From the NCBI RefSeq assembly GCF_018437265.1, contig NZ_JAAMFL010000005.1, forward strand, positions 62,001-126,000: a stretch of DNA of 64,000 nucleotides, written 5' to 3'. Both the position numbers and the translations under genes were made by a program. Source of the DNA: Fructobacillus parabroussonetiae. Lineage in GTDB: Bacteria; Bacillota; Bacilli; Lactobacillales; Lactobacillaceae. The notes under the pieces are model-generated. The model had not been told where the DNA came from and did no database searches. It saw only the letters and a list, made by a program, of their open reading frames with translations. Below, in pieces: positions 1 through 8,412 of this stretch; position 1 is the stretch's first letter; the number at the start of each line of letters is the position of its first letter.

Positions 1-417
1 CCTTTCTTTTCTGAAACGCAGATTGCCCAAGTGGAACGCTTGGAAAAGGTGCTAGCTGATCACCCACAAATCGGTGATGTTTTCTCACCCCGAAAGCACC
101 AGCACGAGGAATACGAAATGTTTTCGCCCGAGTGGCAAAAAGTCACTTTCGCCTCAGATGTTCAAGCCATTGACGATGCCGATGTCATCGTGGCTTTGTC
201 GGACTTTGACGGTGCTGATACGGATTCGGGGACGGCCTGGGAACTCGGGTACGCCTATGCCAAGCAAATACCAGTGTTGACGATCAAAGAGGATACGGAA
301 ACCTTGAATCTCATGCTGGCTAAGTCTTTGACGGCTTATCTGCACAAGGTAGAAGACGTGGCGGACTACGACTTTGATAAAATGACCGAAACGGATTACG
401 ACGGACCGGTCATCTAA
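1..417 (+). CDS. Nucleoside 2-deoxyribosyltransferase, 5' end cut by window edge
   Basis: The reading frame is open from base 1, so the N-terminus lies outside the window; about 139 residues are visible. The protein begins in the PFFSETQ segment that follows the first strand of this family and carries the nucleotide-binding DSGTAWELGYA motif, whose Glu is the catalytic nucleophile in the family. These enzymes move deoxyribose between bases in nucleoside salvage in the cytoplasm of lactobacilli and relatives. The stop at 415-417 is followed after about 57 bases by the ACT-domain gene. The identification is by motif and is fairly secure; substrate preference cannot be read. Confidence 0.85.
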   Translation, partial: PFFSETQIAQVERLEKVLADHPQIGDVFSPRKHQHEEYEMFSPEWQKVTFASDVQAIDDADVIVALSDFDGADTDSGTAWELGYAYAKQIPVLTIKEDTETLNLMLAKSLTAYLHKVEDVADYDFDKMTETDYDGPVI

Positions 418-474
418 GGGTTAATTGTCAGAAAGCCAATCAGGCTTTCCATTAAAAAAGGATTGGAAACGATT

Positions 475-741
475 ATGAAAGCAGTTGTTACAGTTGTTGG
501 GCAGGACAAGACGGGAATCGTTGCTGGCATTGCAACGGAATTGGCCGCGCATGAAGTGAACATCTTAGACTTGTCACAAACGATCATGTCATCGACTTTT
601 ACGATGTCCATGTTGGTTGCCATTAGTGGAGAGGATTCCTTTAACGAAATTCATGCGGCGTTGAAGGAAAAGGGCGCTTCAATGGGCGTCTCTGTCCATG
701 TTCAGCGCGAAGAAATCTTCGACACCATGGCCCACGTTTAA
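475..741 (+). CDS. ACT domain protein (UPF0237 family)
   Basis: This 88-residue protein is essentially one ACT domain, beginning MKAVVTVVGQDKTGIVAGIA, a pattern typical of the small free-standing ACT family (UPF0237). ACT domains bind small ligands, often amino acids. I chose the ATG at 475 because the family starts exactly at this MKA motif; an upstream in-frame TTG at 463 is possible, with GG at 460-461 as a weak ribosome site. It lies 27 bases before the UPF0210 gene, and the two occur together widely in Firmicutes, so they are probably co-transcribed and functionally linked. The ligand is unknown. Confidence 0.85.
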   Translation: MKAVVTVVGQDKTGIVAGIATELAAHEVNILDLSQTIMSSTFTMSMLVAISGEDSFNEIHAALKEKGASMGVSVHVQREEIFDTMAHV

Positions 742-768
742 GGCACCACAAAGTAAAAGGATAAGCAG

Positions 769-2112
769 ATGGAAACAACGCAGATTCAAGAAACGATTAA
801 GATGGTTGAAGAGGATAACTTCGACATTCGTACGGTCACGATGGGAATTTCGCTACTCGATACAGTGGGTGGTAGTGTCGAAGAAACGGCGAAAAACATC
901 TACCAAAAGATCACGACCTATGCCAAAGACTTGGTCAAAGTCGCCCAGCAAATCGAACGCGAATACGGTGTGCCCATTACGAATAAGCGGATTTCTGTAA
1001 CCCCGATTTCCTTGGTGGCGGGTTCAGCTAATGAAGAGGAAATCTTGGTATTAGCCCATGCATTGGATGATGCCGCCAAAGAAGTCGGCGTTGACTATGT
1101 GGGTGGATACTCCGCACTAGTCCAAAAGGGCTTTTCACATGGGGACTTGGCTTTGATTAAGTCGCTGCCACGGGCTTTGACCGAAACGGACTTGGTCATG
1201 TCGTCGGTCAACATCGCTTCTTCAAAGGCGGGGATGAACTTGGATGCCGTTAAATTGATGGGGGAAACGGTCAAAAAGATTACCGATCTGTCAGATACGG
1301 CGAACGCCAAGATGGTTATTTTTGCCAATGCAGTGGAAGATAACCCCTTCATGGCGGGGGCCTTTCATGGGGTTACGGAACCCGATGTGGTCATTAACGT
1401 TGGGGTTTCAGGACCGGGTGTTGTCAAGCGTGCCCTTGATAAAGTGAAGGGTGAGTCCATTACCACGGTGGCCGAAACAATTAAGAAGACGGCCTTCAAG
1501 ATTACCCGTGTTGGTCAATTAGTTGGTTCCTTGGCGGCAGAACGACTGGGTGTCGAATTTGGTATTGTTGATTTGTCATTGGCCCCAACGCCAGCTCGTG
1601 GCGATTCTGTCGCCGAAGTGTTGGAAGCCATTGGATTGGAACAAGTCGGTGCCCATGGTACGACTGCTGCCTTGATGATGCTAAACGATGCAGTTAAAAA
1701 GGGTGGCGTCATGGCCGCTCAAGGCGTTGGTGGTCTTTCTGGTGCCTTCATCCCCGTTTCAGAAGACGCTGGGATGATTGACGCTGTCAAGGCTGGTACA
1801 CTGTCATTGGCCAAGCTGGAAGCCATGACTTCGGTCTGTTCCGTTGGCCTTGATATGATTGCCATTCCGGGTGAAACACCGGCCACAACCATTTCGGCAA
1901 TGGTTGCGGATGAAGCAGCCATCGGTATTCAAAACAATAAGACGACGGCGGTTCGTATTCTGCCAACAAATGGCACGAAGGTTGGTGACATGGTGGATTA
2001 TGGTGGCTTGTTGGGAACGGCTCCCGTCATGCCCGTTGTACCAAAGTCATCGGCTGACTTTATTAATCGTGGGGGACACGTGCCAGCTCCAATTCATTCG
2101 TTTAAAAACTAA
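769..2112 (+). CDS. UPF0210 (DUF711) family protein
   Basis: A 447-residue protein starting [13 protein letters not shown], with the conserved segments [19 protein letters not shown] and the C-terminal HVPAPIHSF. These features place it in the UPF0210/DUF711 family, which is related in fold to pyruvate formate-lyase-like proteins; the biochemical function is not established. AAAGG at 756-760 is the ribosome site. It follows the ACT protein in the same operon, which suggests that the small ACT domain senses a ligand for it. The length is normal and there are no breaks. A strong terminator follows. Confidence 0.85.
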   Translation: METTQIQETIKMVEEDNFDIRTVTMGISLLDTVGGSVEETAKNIYQKITTYAKDLVKVAQQIEREYGVPITNKRISVTPISLVAGSANEEEILVLAHALDDAAKEVGVDYVGGYSALVQKGFSHGDLALIKSLPRALTETDLVMSSVNIASSKAGMNLDAVKLMGETVKKITDLSDTANAKMVIFANAVEDNPFMAGAFHGVTEPDVVINVGVSGPGVVKRALDKVKGESITTVAETIKKTAFKITRVGQLVGSLAAERLGVEFGIVDLSLAPTPARGDSVAEVLEAIGLEQVGAHGTTAALMMLNDAVKKGGVMAAQGVGGLSGAFIPVSEDAGMIDAVKAGTLSLAKLEAMTSVCSVGLDMIAIPGETPATTISAMVADEAAIGIQNNKTTAVRILPTNGTKVGDMVDYGGLLGTAPVMPVVPKSSADFINRGGHVPAPIHSFKN

Positions 2113-2130
2113 TTGATTGCCAGTTGAATA

Positions 2131-2173
2131 AAAAAGCGCGCCTTTGTTGATATGAGACAAAGACGCGCTTTTT
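2131..2173 (+). terminator. Intrinsic terminator after UPF0210 gene
   Basis: A GC-rich inverted repeat (AAAAAGCGCG..CTTTG with CAAAG.CGCGCTTTTT) with a short loop and a T tract. It ends the ACT/UPF0210 transcript. The A tract on the left could allow some function in the other direction. Confidence 0.9.
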
Positions 2174-2241
2174 GCTATATGCAACGAAATGAAAGGCTGT
2201 TATTCTTTGGCTAGAATTGCATAGCGAAAGGAGCGTTTTTC

Positions 2242-2523
2242 ATGATTGCTTTAAAACATATATCTTTAAAAGAAAACTTAAGAGACTATCTGTTTGAATT
2301 AGAAGAACAAGGCGGAAGTGAGCCACTAGCAATTCCGCGTTCCAAGTCGGATGTTCCAATGGTTTATCGCGATAATTTAGAATTAATACAAATTATTTTG
2401 GATAGTCCAGAAGATTCGTTAGCCTATTCGGTGGCGCAGTTTCAATTAGAAGAAAACGGCCTTTTACCAACAAAAGAGGGGGAACAGGATTTTGTTGACT
2501 TGCTGAAACGGATTAATTCATGA
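2242..2523 (+). CDS. Probable antitoxin of a YafQ-type toxin-antitoxin pair
   Basis: A 93-residue acidic protein (many Glu and Asp) translated from ATG 2242 behind the ribosome site AAAGGAG at 2227-2233. Its stop overlaps the start of the toxin gene by four bases (ATGA), the classic arrangement of type II toxin-antitoxin operons with the antitoxin first. I do not recognise the fold: it is not an obvious RelB/DinJ ribbon-helix-helix protein and contains no clear DNA-binding motif. The antitoxin role is inferred from position and size only. It would neutralise the downstream mRNA interferase and perhaps autoregulate the pair. Confidence 0.65.
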   Translation: MIALKHISLKENLRDYLFELEEQGGSEPLAIPRSKSDVPMVYRDNLELIQIILDSPEDSLAYSVAQFQLEENGLLPTKEGEQDFVDLLKRINS

Positions 2524-2858
2524 AACGATTTGACTATCGCTTATCTGAACAAGCGGAAAAAGCATTGAAGCGTTATAACCGATTGGATATCGGAATTGTT
2601 CGAGAAATTTTGGAAGTGATTGAGATGCTACTGGAATCCGAAACGCTGCCAAATGAGTTTAATAGTCATTTTTTGAATCGTAAGTGGTATGAATATCGAG
2701 AGTGTCATATTCGCACACCTGCAAAGGGTGAACAGGCGAATGATAGAAATGATATTTTAATGATTTACCGCTATCGAAAAGATATTCACTTACTGTTCAT
2801 TGCTAGAATTGGTTCACACTCCGATCTATTTTCTGGCACCAACCAGAAAAAACATTAA
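2520..2858 (+). CDS. YafQ/RelE-superfamily mRNA interferase toxin
   Basis: A 112-residue basic protein. It has the YafQ pattern: a His in the FNSHFL segment, a second His in the CHIRTP strand, an Asp in NDILMIYRY, and a final His followed by Asp-Leu-Phe in GSHSDLF. In the YafQ branch of RelE toxins such histidines and the aspartate form the catalytic site that cleaves mRNA on the ribosome. All are present, so the toxin looks active. It overlaps the upstream antitoxin by 4 bases and ends just before a terminator. Toxin identity is well supported; the target codon is unknown. Confidence 0.85.
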   Translation: MKRFDYRLSEQAEKALKRYNRLDIGIVREILEVIEMLLESETLPNEFNSHFLNRKWYEYRECHIRTPAKGEQANDRNDILMIYRYRKDIHLLFIARIGSHSDLFSGTNQKKH

Positions 2859-2865
2859 CAGCAAC

Positions 2866-2892
2866 AAAAAAAGACCCGAACGGGTCTTTTTA
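2866..2892. terminator. Bidirectional terminator between toxin and small protein genes
   Basis: A-tract, stem AAAAAGACCCG with CGGGTCTTTTT, and a T-tract. It is symmetric and lies between two converging genes, so it can stop both transcripts. Confidence 0.9.
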
Positions 2893-3141
2893 TTAGTGTC
2901 GACGTGATGGGCGAGCACCGTAATCATAGCGATCGTTTTCTACCATGACGCGCTTCGTCAGTAAGTCAGAAGCTTGGTGATGCTGGTTTTCATAGTGACG
3001 ACCTTCTTCGAGGGCGACACGCTTGTCGCGATTGTTTAAGATGTTATCGCGGAAACGGAGGAAGAAGGCAGAAAACTTAACCCGCTTCATCTCCAAGTTG
3101 TGGCGCAAATAATCGGTATTTGAATTAATTGGTAAGTTCAT
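2893..3141 (-). CDS. Small basic hypothetical protein (82 aa)
   Basis: A minus-strand gene of 82 codons. I start it at the ATG complementary to 3139-3141, because on that strand GGAGG precedes it by a normal distance; a longer version to 3189 lacks a ribosome site. The protein begins MNLPINSNTDYLRHNLEM and ends in an Arg/His-rich tail, with no transmembrane segment or recognisable domain. It is charged and probably cytoplasmic. It converges with the toxin gene. I do not recognise its family. Confidence 0.7.
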   Translation of the reverse strand: MNLPINSNTDYLRHNLEMKRVKFSAFFLRFRDNILNNRDKRVALEEGRHYENQHHQASDLLTKRVMVENDRYDYGARPSRRH

Positions 3142-3237
3142 GCGATTGCCTCCTAGCACTTGTTTAACTATGTTCACTATACTGCCCAAAAGGCGTGGCG
3201 ACTAGGCCTTTTGCCGAATCGTAAGAGTCTTTACTTC

Positions 3238-3266
3238 TTCTTAAGATTTGCCTTTTAGCGTATAAT
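3238..3266 (+). promoter_or_regulatory. Promoter of xerC, predicted leaderless
   Basis: A perfect -10 box TATAAT lies at 3261-3266, with a weak -35 (TTCTTA, 3238-3243) at 17-bp spacing. The xerC ATG begins at 3273, only 7 bases after the -10, where transcription normally starts. No proper ribosome site fits (AAAGG is only 2 bases away). Confidence 0.6.
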
Positions 3267-3272
3267 AAAGGT

Positions 3273-4196
3273 ATGGAGAAAGAACTGGCACAATATCAAT
3301 CGTATTTAAATGCGGAACGTGGCTATTCGGCACTCACCGTTCAGGCTTATGAAAAAGATATTCAGGCCTTTGTTGAGTATTTAAAAGACAATGGCGGCTT
3401 TACGACTTTTCAAAAGGTCCAGCCCTTGGATGTCCGCGTCTACTTGGCCAGCCTTTATGATGCGGTCATGGCCCGAACGACAATTGCGCGAAAGGTTTCG
3501 AGCCTGAAGAACTTTTATGCCTATTTAGTAAAAGAGGGCATTGCCCAGGATAATCCCTTTGAGGGCGTTGCCTTGCGTAAGCACCAGGCCCATTTACCTG
3601 AATTTCTTTATGAAAACGAATTACAAGAACTGTTCAAAGTCGCCTACGACAAATCCAATCATCCCCGCTACCGTCGGGATGCTGCACTGCTCGAATTTCT
3701 CTTTGCCACGGGGGTTCGCGTTTCGGAACTCTCAAGTTTGACCATTGACCAGGTCGATTTGGCCAACCAGTTAGTGCTGGTGCACGGAAAAGGGAATAAG
3801 GATCGGTATGTGCCCTTTGGCTCCTATGCTAAAAAGGCGCTGGTCGATTATCTTGAAAACGAACGGCCGCACTTGTTTGCCAAAAATAAGATGGCGGAGA
3901 AGCCTGATGAACTATTCCTCAATAATCATGGTGGGGCGTTAACGTCGGCTGGGGTAACGTATATTTTGAATCAGTTAATGAACAAAACTTCCTTAACCGC
4001 CAAAATCCATCCCCACATGTTGCGGCATACCTTTGCCACGACTTTGTTAAACAGGGGAGCCGACATGCGAACCGTTCAGGAATTACTGGGCCACGCCAAT
4101 TTATCAACGACACAAATCTATACGCACGTGTCAAAAGCGATGCTCCAGTCCTCTTATCAAAACTATTTTCCACGGGCTAAGCGGTCTGATAAGTAA
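3273..4196 (+). CDS. xerC: Tyrosine recombinase XerC
   Basis: A 307-residue site-specific recombinase that, with a partner, resolves chromosome dimers at dif. The N-terminal SAM-like core-binding domain (about residues 5-90) is followed by the catalytic domain. The catalytic set is complete: Arg in TGVRVSEL, Lys in GKGNKDRY, His-x-x-Arg in HPHMLRHTFA, His in LLGHANLS and the nucleophile Tyr in TQIYTHV. The ending with PRAKR matches Bacillus CodV/XerC better than XerD. The start ATG sits directly downstream of a TATAAT box with no usable ribosome site, so translation may be leaderless. The gene stands alone between a small hypothetical gene and the epimerase gene. Confidence 0.9.
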   Translation: MEKELAQYQSYLNAERGYSALTVQAYEKDIQAFVEYLKDNGGFTTFQKVQPLDVRVYLASLYDAVMARTTIARKVSSLKNFYAYLVKEGIAQDNPFEGVALRKHQAHLPEFLYENELQELFKVAYDKSNHPRYRRDAALLEFLFATGVRVSELSSLTIDQVDLANQLVLVHGKGNKDRYVPFGSYAKKALVDYLENERPHLFAKNKMAEKPDELFLNNHGGALTSAGVTYILNQLMNKTSLTAKIHPHMLRHTFATTLLNRGADMRTVQELLGHANLSTTQIYTHVSKAMLQSSYQNYFPRAKRSDK

Positions 4197-4232
4197 CCGC
4201 TTCCAATTGCCTAACAAAGGCATTTTTAACTA

Positions 4233-4261
4233 TTGTCAGAATTTAGCAGAGGTAGTAGAAT
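4233..4261 (+). promoter_or_regulatory. Promoter of the aldose epimerase gene, predicted leaderless
   Basis: TTGTCA (4233-4238), a 17-bp spacer and TAGAAT (4256-4261). The ATG at 4268 is 7 bases after the -10, exactly where transcription would start, and there is no ribosome site between. Confidence 0.65.
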
Positions 4262-4267
4262 AGAACT

Positions 4268-5143
4268 ATGATAACGCTAGAAAACGACCAACTTATTGTT
4301 AAAATCAACCAGCACGGGGCTGAGCTCGTTTCGGCTTTCAACAAGGAAGCGAACCTGGAGTACATCTGGTACGGGGATCCCATGTATTGGGGACGCCATG
4401 CGCCCAATCTCTTTCCAATTGTTGGTCGCTTACAAGGTGACCAATACACCTTGGCCGGGCAAACTTACTATATGAACCAGCATGGTTTTGCCCGAAACAT
4501 GGATTTTGACATTGTCAAACAGGATGCCGATTACGTTCGCTTCTCATTGACCGATTCTGAAGCCACCTGGCGAATTTATCCTTTTTCCTTCCAATTTGAT
4601 GTGATTTTTAAGTTAGTTGGGACGGAGCTCTTTGTTGATTATGAGGTCCATAACCCGGATAAGCAGAAATCCTTGTTCTTTTCAGTTGGTGGTCATCCGG
4701 CTTTTAACTTACCTCTCGATGGCGGTAAGTTCTCGGATTATTACTTATCGGTGAAACCTGAAAAGATTTATGACCGCATTCGTTTGGTTGGACCATACTC
4801 CAATCCGAACATGCCATCGCCTTTTAATGCGGATATTCCCTTGCGTCTTCGCCAAGAGGACTATCATGACGATGCCATTATTTTGAAGTTGGATCGACAG
4901 AAGACGACTTTCTTGTTGGCTCGTTTGGCAAACCAACACGGCATGGAAATGACGGTTGATAACGCCCAGTACCTTGGTATATGGACGCCTGCTGGAAAAG
5001 ACGCACCATTTATTGCCGTTGAACCCTGGTGGGGAATTGCGGACACGGTCGATGCGACCGGGAACTTTAAGGAAAAGTTTGGCAACAATGTGCTTGCTGC
5101 CGGCGATACCTTTAATGGTTCTTACTCGATGAACTTCTTCTAA
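4268..5143 (+). CDS. Aldose 1-epimerase family protein (LacX-like)
   Basis: A 291-residue protein of the galactose-mutarotase superfamily, which interconverts alpha and beta anomers of free hexoses. The expected catalytic residues are visible: His in the NQHGFAR segment (near residue 75), His in VGGHPAFN (near 145) and Glu in AVEPWWGIAD (near 250). Length and layout match the LacX/YeaD-type single-domain enzymes. It is a single gene with its own promoter, and the mRNA appears leaderless. A terminator follows 14 bases after the stop. The specific sugar cannot be read from the sequence. Confidence 0.85.
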   Translation: MITLENDQLIVKINQHGAELVSAFNKEANLEYIWYGDPMYWGRHAPNLFPIVGRLQGDQYTLAGQTYYMNQHGFARNMDFDIVKQDADYVRFSLTDSEATWRIYPFSFQFDVIFKLVGTELFVDYEVHNPDKQKSLFFSVGGHPAFNLPLDGGKFSDYYLSVKPEKIYDRIRLVGPYSNPNMPSPFNADIPLRLRQEDYHDDAIILKLDRQKTTFLLARLANQHGMEMTVDNAQYLGIWTPAGKDAPFIAVEPWWGIADTVDATGNFKEKFGNNVLAAGDTFNGSYSMNFF

Positions 5144-5156
5144 ATCAAAATAAGGG

Positions 5157-5184
5157 AAAGCCAGTTGCTAAGCAGCTGGCTTTT
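5157..5184 (+). terminator. Intrinsic terminator after the epimerase gene
   Basis: Stem AAAGCCAG.TGC with GCA.CTGGCTTT around a TAA loop, followed by a short T tract. It ends only a few bases before the start of the next gene. Confidence 0.85.
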
Positions 5185-5186
5185 GT

Positions 5187-6092
5187 GTGAATGACATGGA
5201 TTTTTTAACGCAGATCAAAGAAAAAGCGGCCATCAATCAGGCCACTTTAACCGTACCAATGGCCTTGGGACCAAACGATAAGTTTACGCCCTTTAAAACG
5301 CTCTTAAATGAAGAAAATCCCGATGCGGTGATTTGGCAGGCTGACGCCATTGCCGATGATTTTTCCAAAGAGGTGATTTGGGATCAGGTGAAGGCAGGGG
5401 GCGGTCAAGCGGTTGATGATGGTGATCTATCAGCCATGAAAAAGGCCGCCATGAAAGCTGAACTTGAACAAGTCCACCAGGAATTCTTGGCGAATTGGCC
5501 AAGCATCCAAGCACAAGTCGTCCAGGAACTCGCAACCAATGCCAAGGAAACGGTTGGGGATCGCTTCCTTTTCTTAGCTTATGCGACAACGAATGAGGGT
5601 GGTCAAGGGGAGATGGCCCCGGCTGATCAAGCGTTCTTTTTGACCTCGGCCTTAAAAGTCTCTGGGCAACTGTTCGATGCCGTCTTCATTCCCAGCCATT
5701 TAGATGAGAATCTACAAGGCAAAGTCCGTGATGCTGCAGCTGCCGCTCATGTTGCCTGCATCGAAACGGTTCAAGTCAGTGATTTGACCACTGCTTCTTT
5801 GACAGAGGCCTTTGAGCAAACCCTGACTTTTGGTGCGACCTTTGTTAACCTTGAGCTATCCGCCGATATGTTGGCCCAAGTCGATTTGGCTGATTTGGAA
5901 GCCTTGTTAACGACTTTGTCAGATAAGTATAAGGACCAAGTGGAATTGGTGTTGACATTGACGGGGCAGTTATCAAAGGATCAGCTAGAGGCCTGGCTGA
6001 TTTTCCCTTCTGCCTTTGTTACGCTGGCTTTGTCTGACCGCTACCAAACGCCAATGATTCATTCGACCGTAAAAGAAGTTGGTTGGCATTAA
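5187..6092 (+). CDS. Hypothetical protein (about 300 aa), unusual 5' context
   Basis: An open frame of 301 codons from GTG 5187 (alternative ATG 5196). The protein is acidic and alanine-rich, without transmembrane segments or signal peptide. Alternating strand/helix patterns such as VELVLTLTG and AFVTLALSDRYQTP near the end suggest an alpha/beta or TIM-barrel-like enzyme, but I recognise no family. It has no visible ribosome site and starts just 3-12 bases after the epimerase terminator, so expression must come from readthrough or an unseen promoter. The codon pattern matches the neighbours and supports a real gene. Confidence 0.7.
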   Translation: MNDMDFLTQIKEKAAINQATLTVPMALGPNDKFTPFKTLLNEENPDAVIWQADAIADDFSKEVIWDQVKAGGGQAVDDGDLSAMKKAAMKAELEQVHQEFLANWPSIQAQVVQELATNAKETVGDRFLFLAYATTNEGGQGEMAPADQAFFLTSALKVSGQLFDAVFIPSHLDENLQGKVRDAAAAAHVACIETVQVSDLTTASLTEAFEQTLTFGATFVNLELSADMLAQVDLADLEALLTTLSDKYKDQVELVLTLTGQLSKDQLEAWLIFPSAFVTLALSDRYQTPMIHSTVKEVGWH

Positions 6093-6118
6093 CAGCATTT
6101 TTTTCAGCTAAAATGTGC

Positions 6119-6189
6119 TATACTAGTTCTTGACCAACTGGGTAGTATCTATCTACCTACCCGGCACCCGAAAGGGTGTCGTTTTTTTT
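6119..6189 (+). promoter_or_regulatory. Promoter-proximal terminator/attenuator in the kup leader
   Basis: A -10-like TATACT (6119-6124) is followed by two stacked hairpins. The first pairs GGGTAG (6140-6145) with CTACCC (6157-6162). The second pairs CGGCACCC with GGGTGTCG around a GAAA tetraloop and is followed by eight T (6182-6189). The second is an intrinsic terminator about 135 bases upstream of kup. It may attenuate kup or simply end the preceding gene; no recognised riboswitch class fits. Confidence 0.6.
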
Positions 6190-6252
6190 ACCATTTTTTA
6201 CCAAAAAGACTTGTTTCCGTTAATTGAAAGCGTTAAACTCTGCATGACTTTG

Positions 6253-6309
6253 TTTGATCGATTTTGCATGGAAGTCCGTTGGGCATTCTTTTTGATCGAT
6301 GATGCAATG
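6253..6309 (+). repeat. Imperfect direct repeat upstream of kup
   Basis: TTTGATCGAT followed by TT and TGCATG (6253-6270) is repeated as TTTGATCGAT followed by GA and TGCAATG (6291-6309), 38 bases apart. It lies in the untranslated leader between the terminator hairpin and the kup start. A regulator site is possible. Confidence 0.5.
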
Positions 6310-6324
6310 ATTGGGAGAAATAAA

Positions 6325-8337
6325 ATGGTTGAAGAAAAGAAATCTGGCTTTCGCTACGGGGCCTTCTTAATTGCCCTTGGTATTGTGTACGGCGATATTG
6401 GAACATCGCCTCTTTATACCATGAATGCGATTATCGCCGGTAACGTTCACACGGACGACATGAAAGCGCTCGTGATTGGTTCCATTTCACTTGTTTTTTG
6501 GACCTTAATGTTGATTACGACCGTGAAGTATGTGTTGATTGCGCTTCGGGCTGATAATCACGGTGAAGGTGGTATTTTCTCACTGTACAGTAAAGTGCGA
6601 ACGAGTAAGATGAAGTGGCTAATTCTACCTGCCATGATTGGCGGCGCTGCCTTACTGGCAGATGGAGCACTGACCCCTGCGGTGACGGTGACATCGGCGG
6701 TCGAGGGATTGGAAGGACAACACTTTGGTGCACTGGTCTTTCCGACGGGAACGGACTTTGTCGTACCAGTTGTTTTAACGATTCTGCTCTTCGTCTTTAC
6801 GCTGCAACGGAAGGGAACGACGAAAATTGGCCGTCTCTTTGGCCCCTTGATGTTGATTTGGTTCACCTTCATTGGTTTTTTCGGTTTCTTACAAGTTCTG
6901 GCTTATCCAGAGATTTTAAAGGCGATTTCGCCTGTTTATGCGGTGCAGACACTCTTCAGCTCGGATAACCACCTCGGGATTTTGATTTTGGGGAATATCT
7001 TCCTGGCGACAACTGGAGCGGAAGCCCTTTATTCCGATATGGGGCATGTTGGTAAGCAAAACATTTATCTCAGTTGGCCCTTTGTTTATACGATGTTGAT
7101 TTTAAATTACATGGGGCAGGGGGCCTGGACGATTCTGCACTCGGTCAACGGCACGAATCTAAACCTCTTCTTTGATATTTTGCCAAACCAATGGCGCCTA
7201 GTTGGTGTTATTTTGAGTACGGTTGCCGCAGTCATTGCTTCCCAGGCCCTGATTACGGGAGCCTTTACCCTCGTTTCTGAGGCCATCTCGCTAAAGATGA
7301 TGCCTCGCTTGCGGATTGCTTATCCTAATACTTTCCGTGGCCAAATGTACATTTCCTTTGTCAACTGGTTGTTGTTTGCAGCAGGCATTCTGGTTGTCTT
7401 ACTCTTCCAGACCTCACACAACATGGAATCGGCCTATGGCCTGGCCATTACCGTGACCATGTTAATGACCACGCTCTTACTCTTTGAGTATATTCGGGCG
7501 CGGACAAAGCTCTTATACGCAGTCTTGTTCGCCATGACTTTTGGCTTGCTTGAAAGCCTCTTCTTGGTTGCTAGTCTCGTTAAGTTCATTTATGGTGGTT
7601 ATTTCACGGTACTTTTGATGTTGCTCATTCTTTCGGTGATGGTTTTCTGGTATTACGGAAACAAGCGCCGGGAGGCCTTGTCGTACAACAATGATTACTT
7701 GTCCTTGAAGCATTATCGCCGGCAGTTGATGCAGTTAGCCCATGATAAAGAAGAACCACTCATGGCCAATAATCTGGTTTACATTGTGAATGTGCACGAT
7801 GATTATCAGATTAAGAAATCCGTGATTTACTCCCTTTTGGGCGCTCGGCCAAAGCGGGCCAAGGTTTATTGGTTTGTCACGATTAAGGAATCGATTAATC
7901 CTTATGAAAAGTCCTACTCGGTCGATTTGATGGGTAGCCAAAACATGGTTCGGGTTGTTTTGAACCTTGGCTTTAAAGTCGATCCACAGGTCGAATACTA
8001 CATCCGACATATTGCCAAGACCTTGGTTAAGCAGGGCTATTTGGAGCCACAAAAGATCCGCTACGGCCTTGATAAGAACCGTGCCGTTGGGGACTTTAAA
8101 TACGTCTTAACGAACAATTACTATACGGATTTGAAGACGGTTTCCCAGATTTCATCCTGGGATCGCTTCTTAATTGGTGGCCGTGTCTGGCTGCAATCCC
8201 ATTCTGTTCACCTTCGTTACTTCTACCGTCTCCGTTTATCGGATACAGTTGAAGAGATAGTACCGCTCTTTATTGAACACCGACAGGTGCTCAAACTGCG
8301 GCAACTCGAAGTAAAGAACTTACCAATTTCAGAATAA
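6325..8337 (+). CDS. kup: Low-affinity potassium uptake protein Kup
   Basis: A 670-residue membrane protein of the KUP/HAK family that takes up K+ with protons. I start at ATG 6325 because GGGAG precedes it and the next residues lead to the family hallmark ALGIVYGDIGTSPLYT; an earlier in-frame start would add an implausible hydrophobic extension over the leader. About 12 membrane segments fill the first 450 residues, followed by a roughly 200-residue cytoplasmic domain. The leader carries a terminator hairpin and a direct repeat, suggesting regulated expression. It stands alone and converges with the amidase gene. Confidence 0.95.
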   Translation: MVEEKKSGFRYGAFLIALGIVYGDIGTSPLYTMNAIIAGNVHTDDMKALVIGSISLVFWTLMLITTVKYVLIALRADNHGEGGIFSLYSKVRTSKMKWLILPAMIGGAALLADGALTPAVTVTSAVEGLEGQHFGALVFPTGTDFVVPVVLTILLFVFTLQRKGTTKIGRLFGPLMLIWFTFIGFFGFLQVLAYPEILKAISPVYAVQTLFSSDNHLGILILGNIFLATTGAEALYSDMGHVGKQNIYLSWPFVYTMLILNYMGQGAWTILHSVNGTNLNLFFDILPNQWRLVGVILSTVAAVIASQALITGAFTLVSEAISLKMMPRLRIAYPNTFRGQMYISFVNWLLFAAGILVVLLFQTSHNMESAYGLAITVTMLMTTLLLFEYIRARTKLLYAVLFAMTFGLLESLFLVASLVKFIYGGYFTVLLMLLILSVMVFWYYGNKRREALSYNNDYLSLKHYRRQLMQLAHDKEEPLMANNLVYIVNVHDDYQIKKSVIYSLLGARPKRAKVYWFVTIKESINPYEKSYSVDLMGSQNMVRVVLNLGFKVDPQVEYYIRHIAKTLVKQGYLEPQKIRYGLDKNRAVGDFKYVLTNNYYTDLKTVSQISSWDRFLIGGRVWLQSHSVHLRYFYRLRLSDTVEEIVPLFIEHRQVLKLRQLEVKNLPISE

Positions 8338-8343
8338 TGAAAT

Positions 8344-8412
8344 AAAAAAACAGCAGCTGCTGTGATCTGAGCCCGATATTGAGGACTGATCATGACGGTC
8401 TGCTGTTTTTTA
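8344..8412. terminator. Terminator between converging kup and amidase genes
   Basis: AAAAAACAGCAG pairs with CTGCTGTTTTTT across a loop of about 44 bases that itself contains CAGCTGCTG. The A and T tracts on both sides allow use from either direction. Confidence 0.75.

Noticed and set aside
6130-6324. Long form of Kup starting at 6130
   Set aside because: The extra 65 residues would translate the terminator hairpin and lack family similarity; ATG 6325 has a ribosome site.
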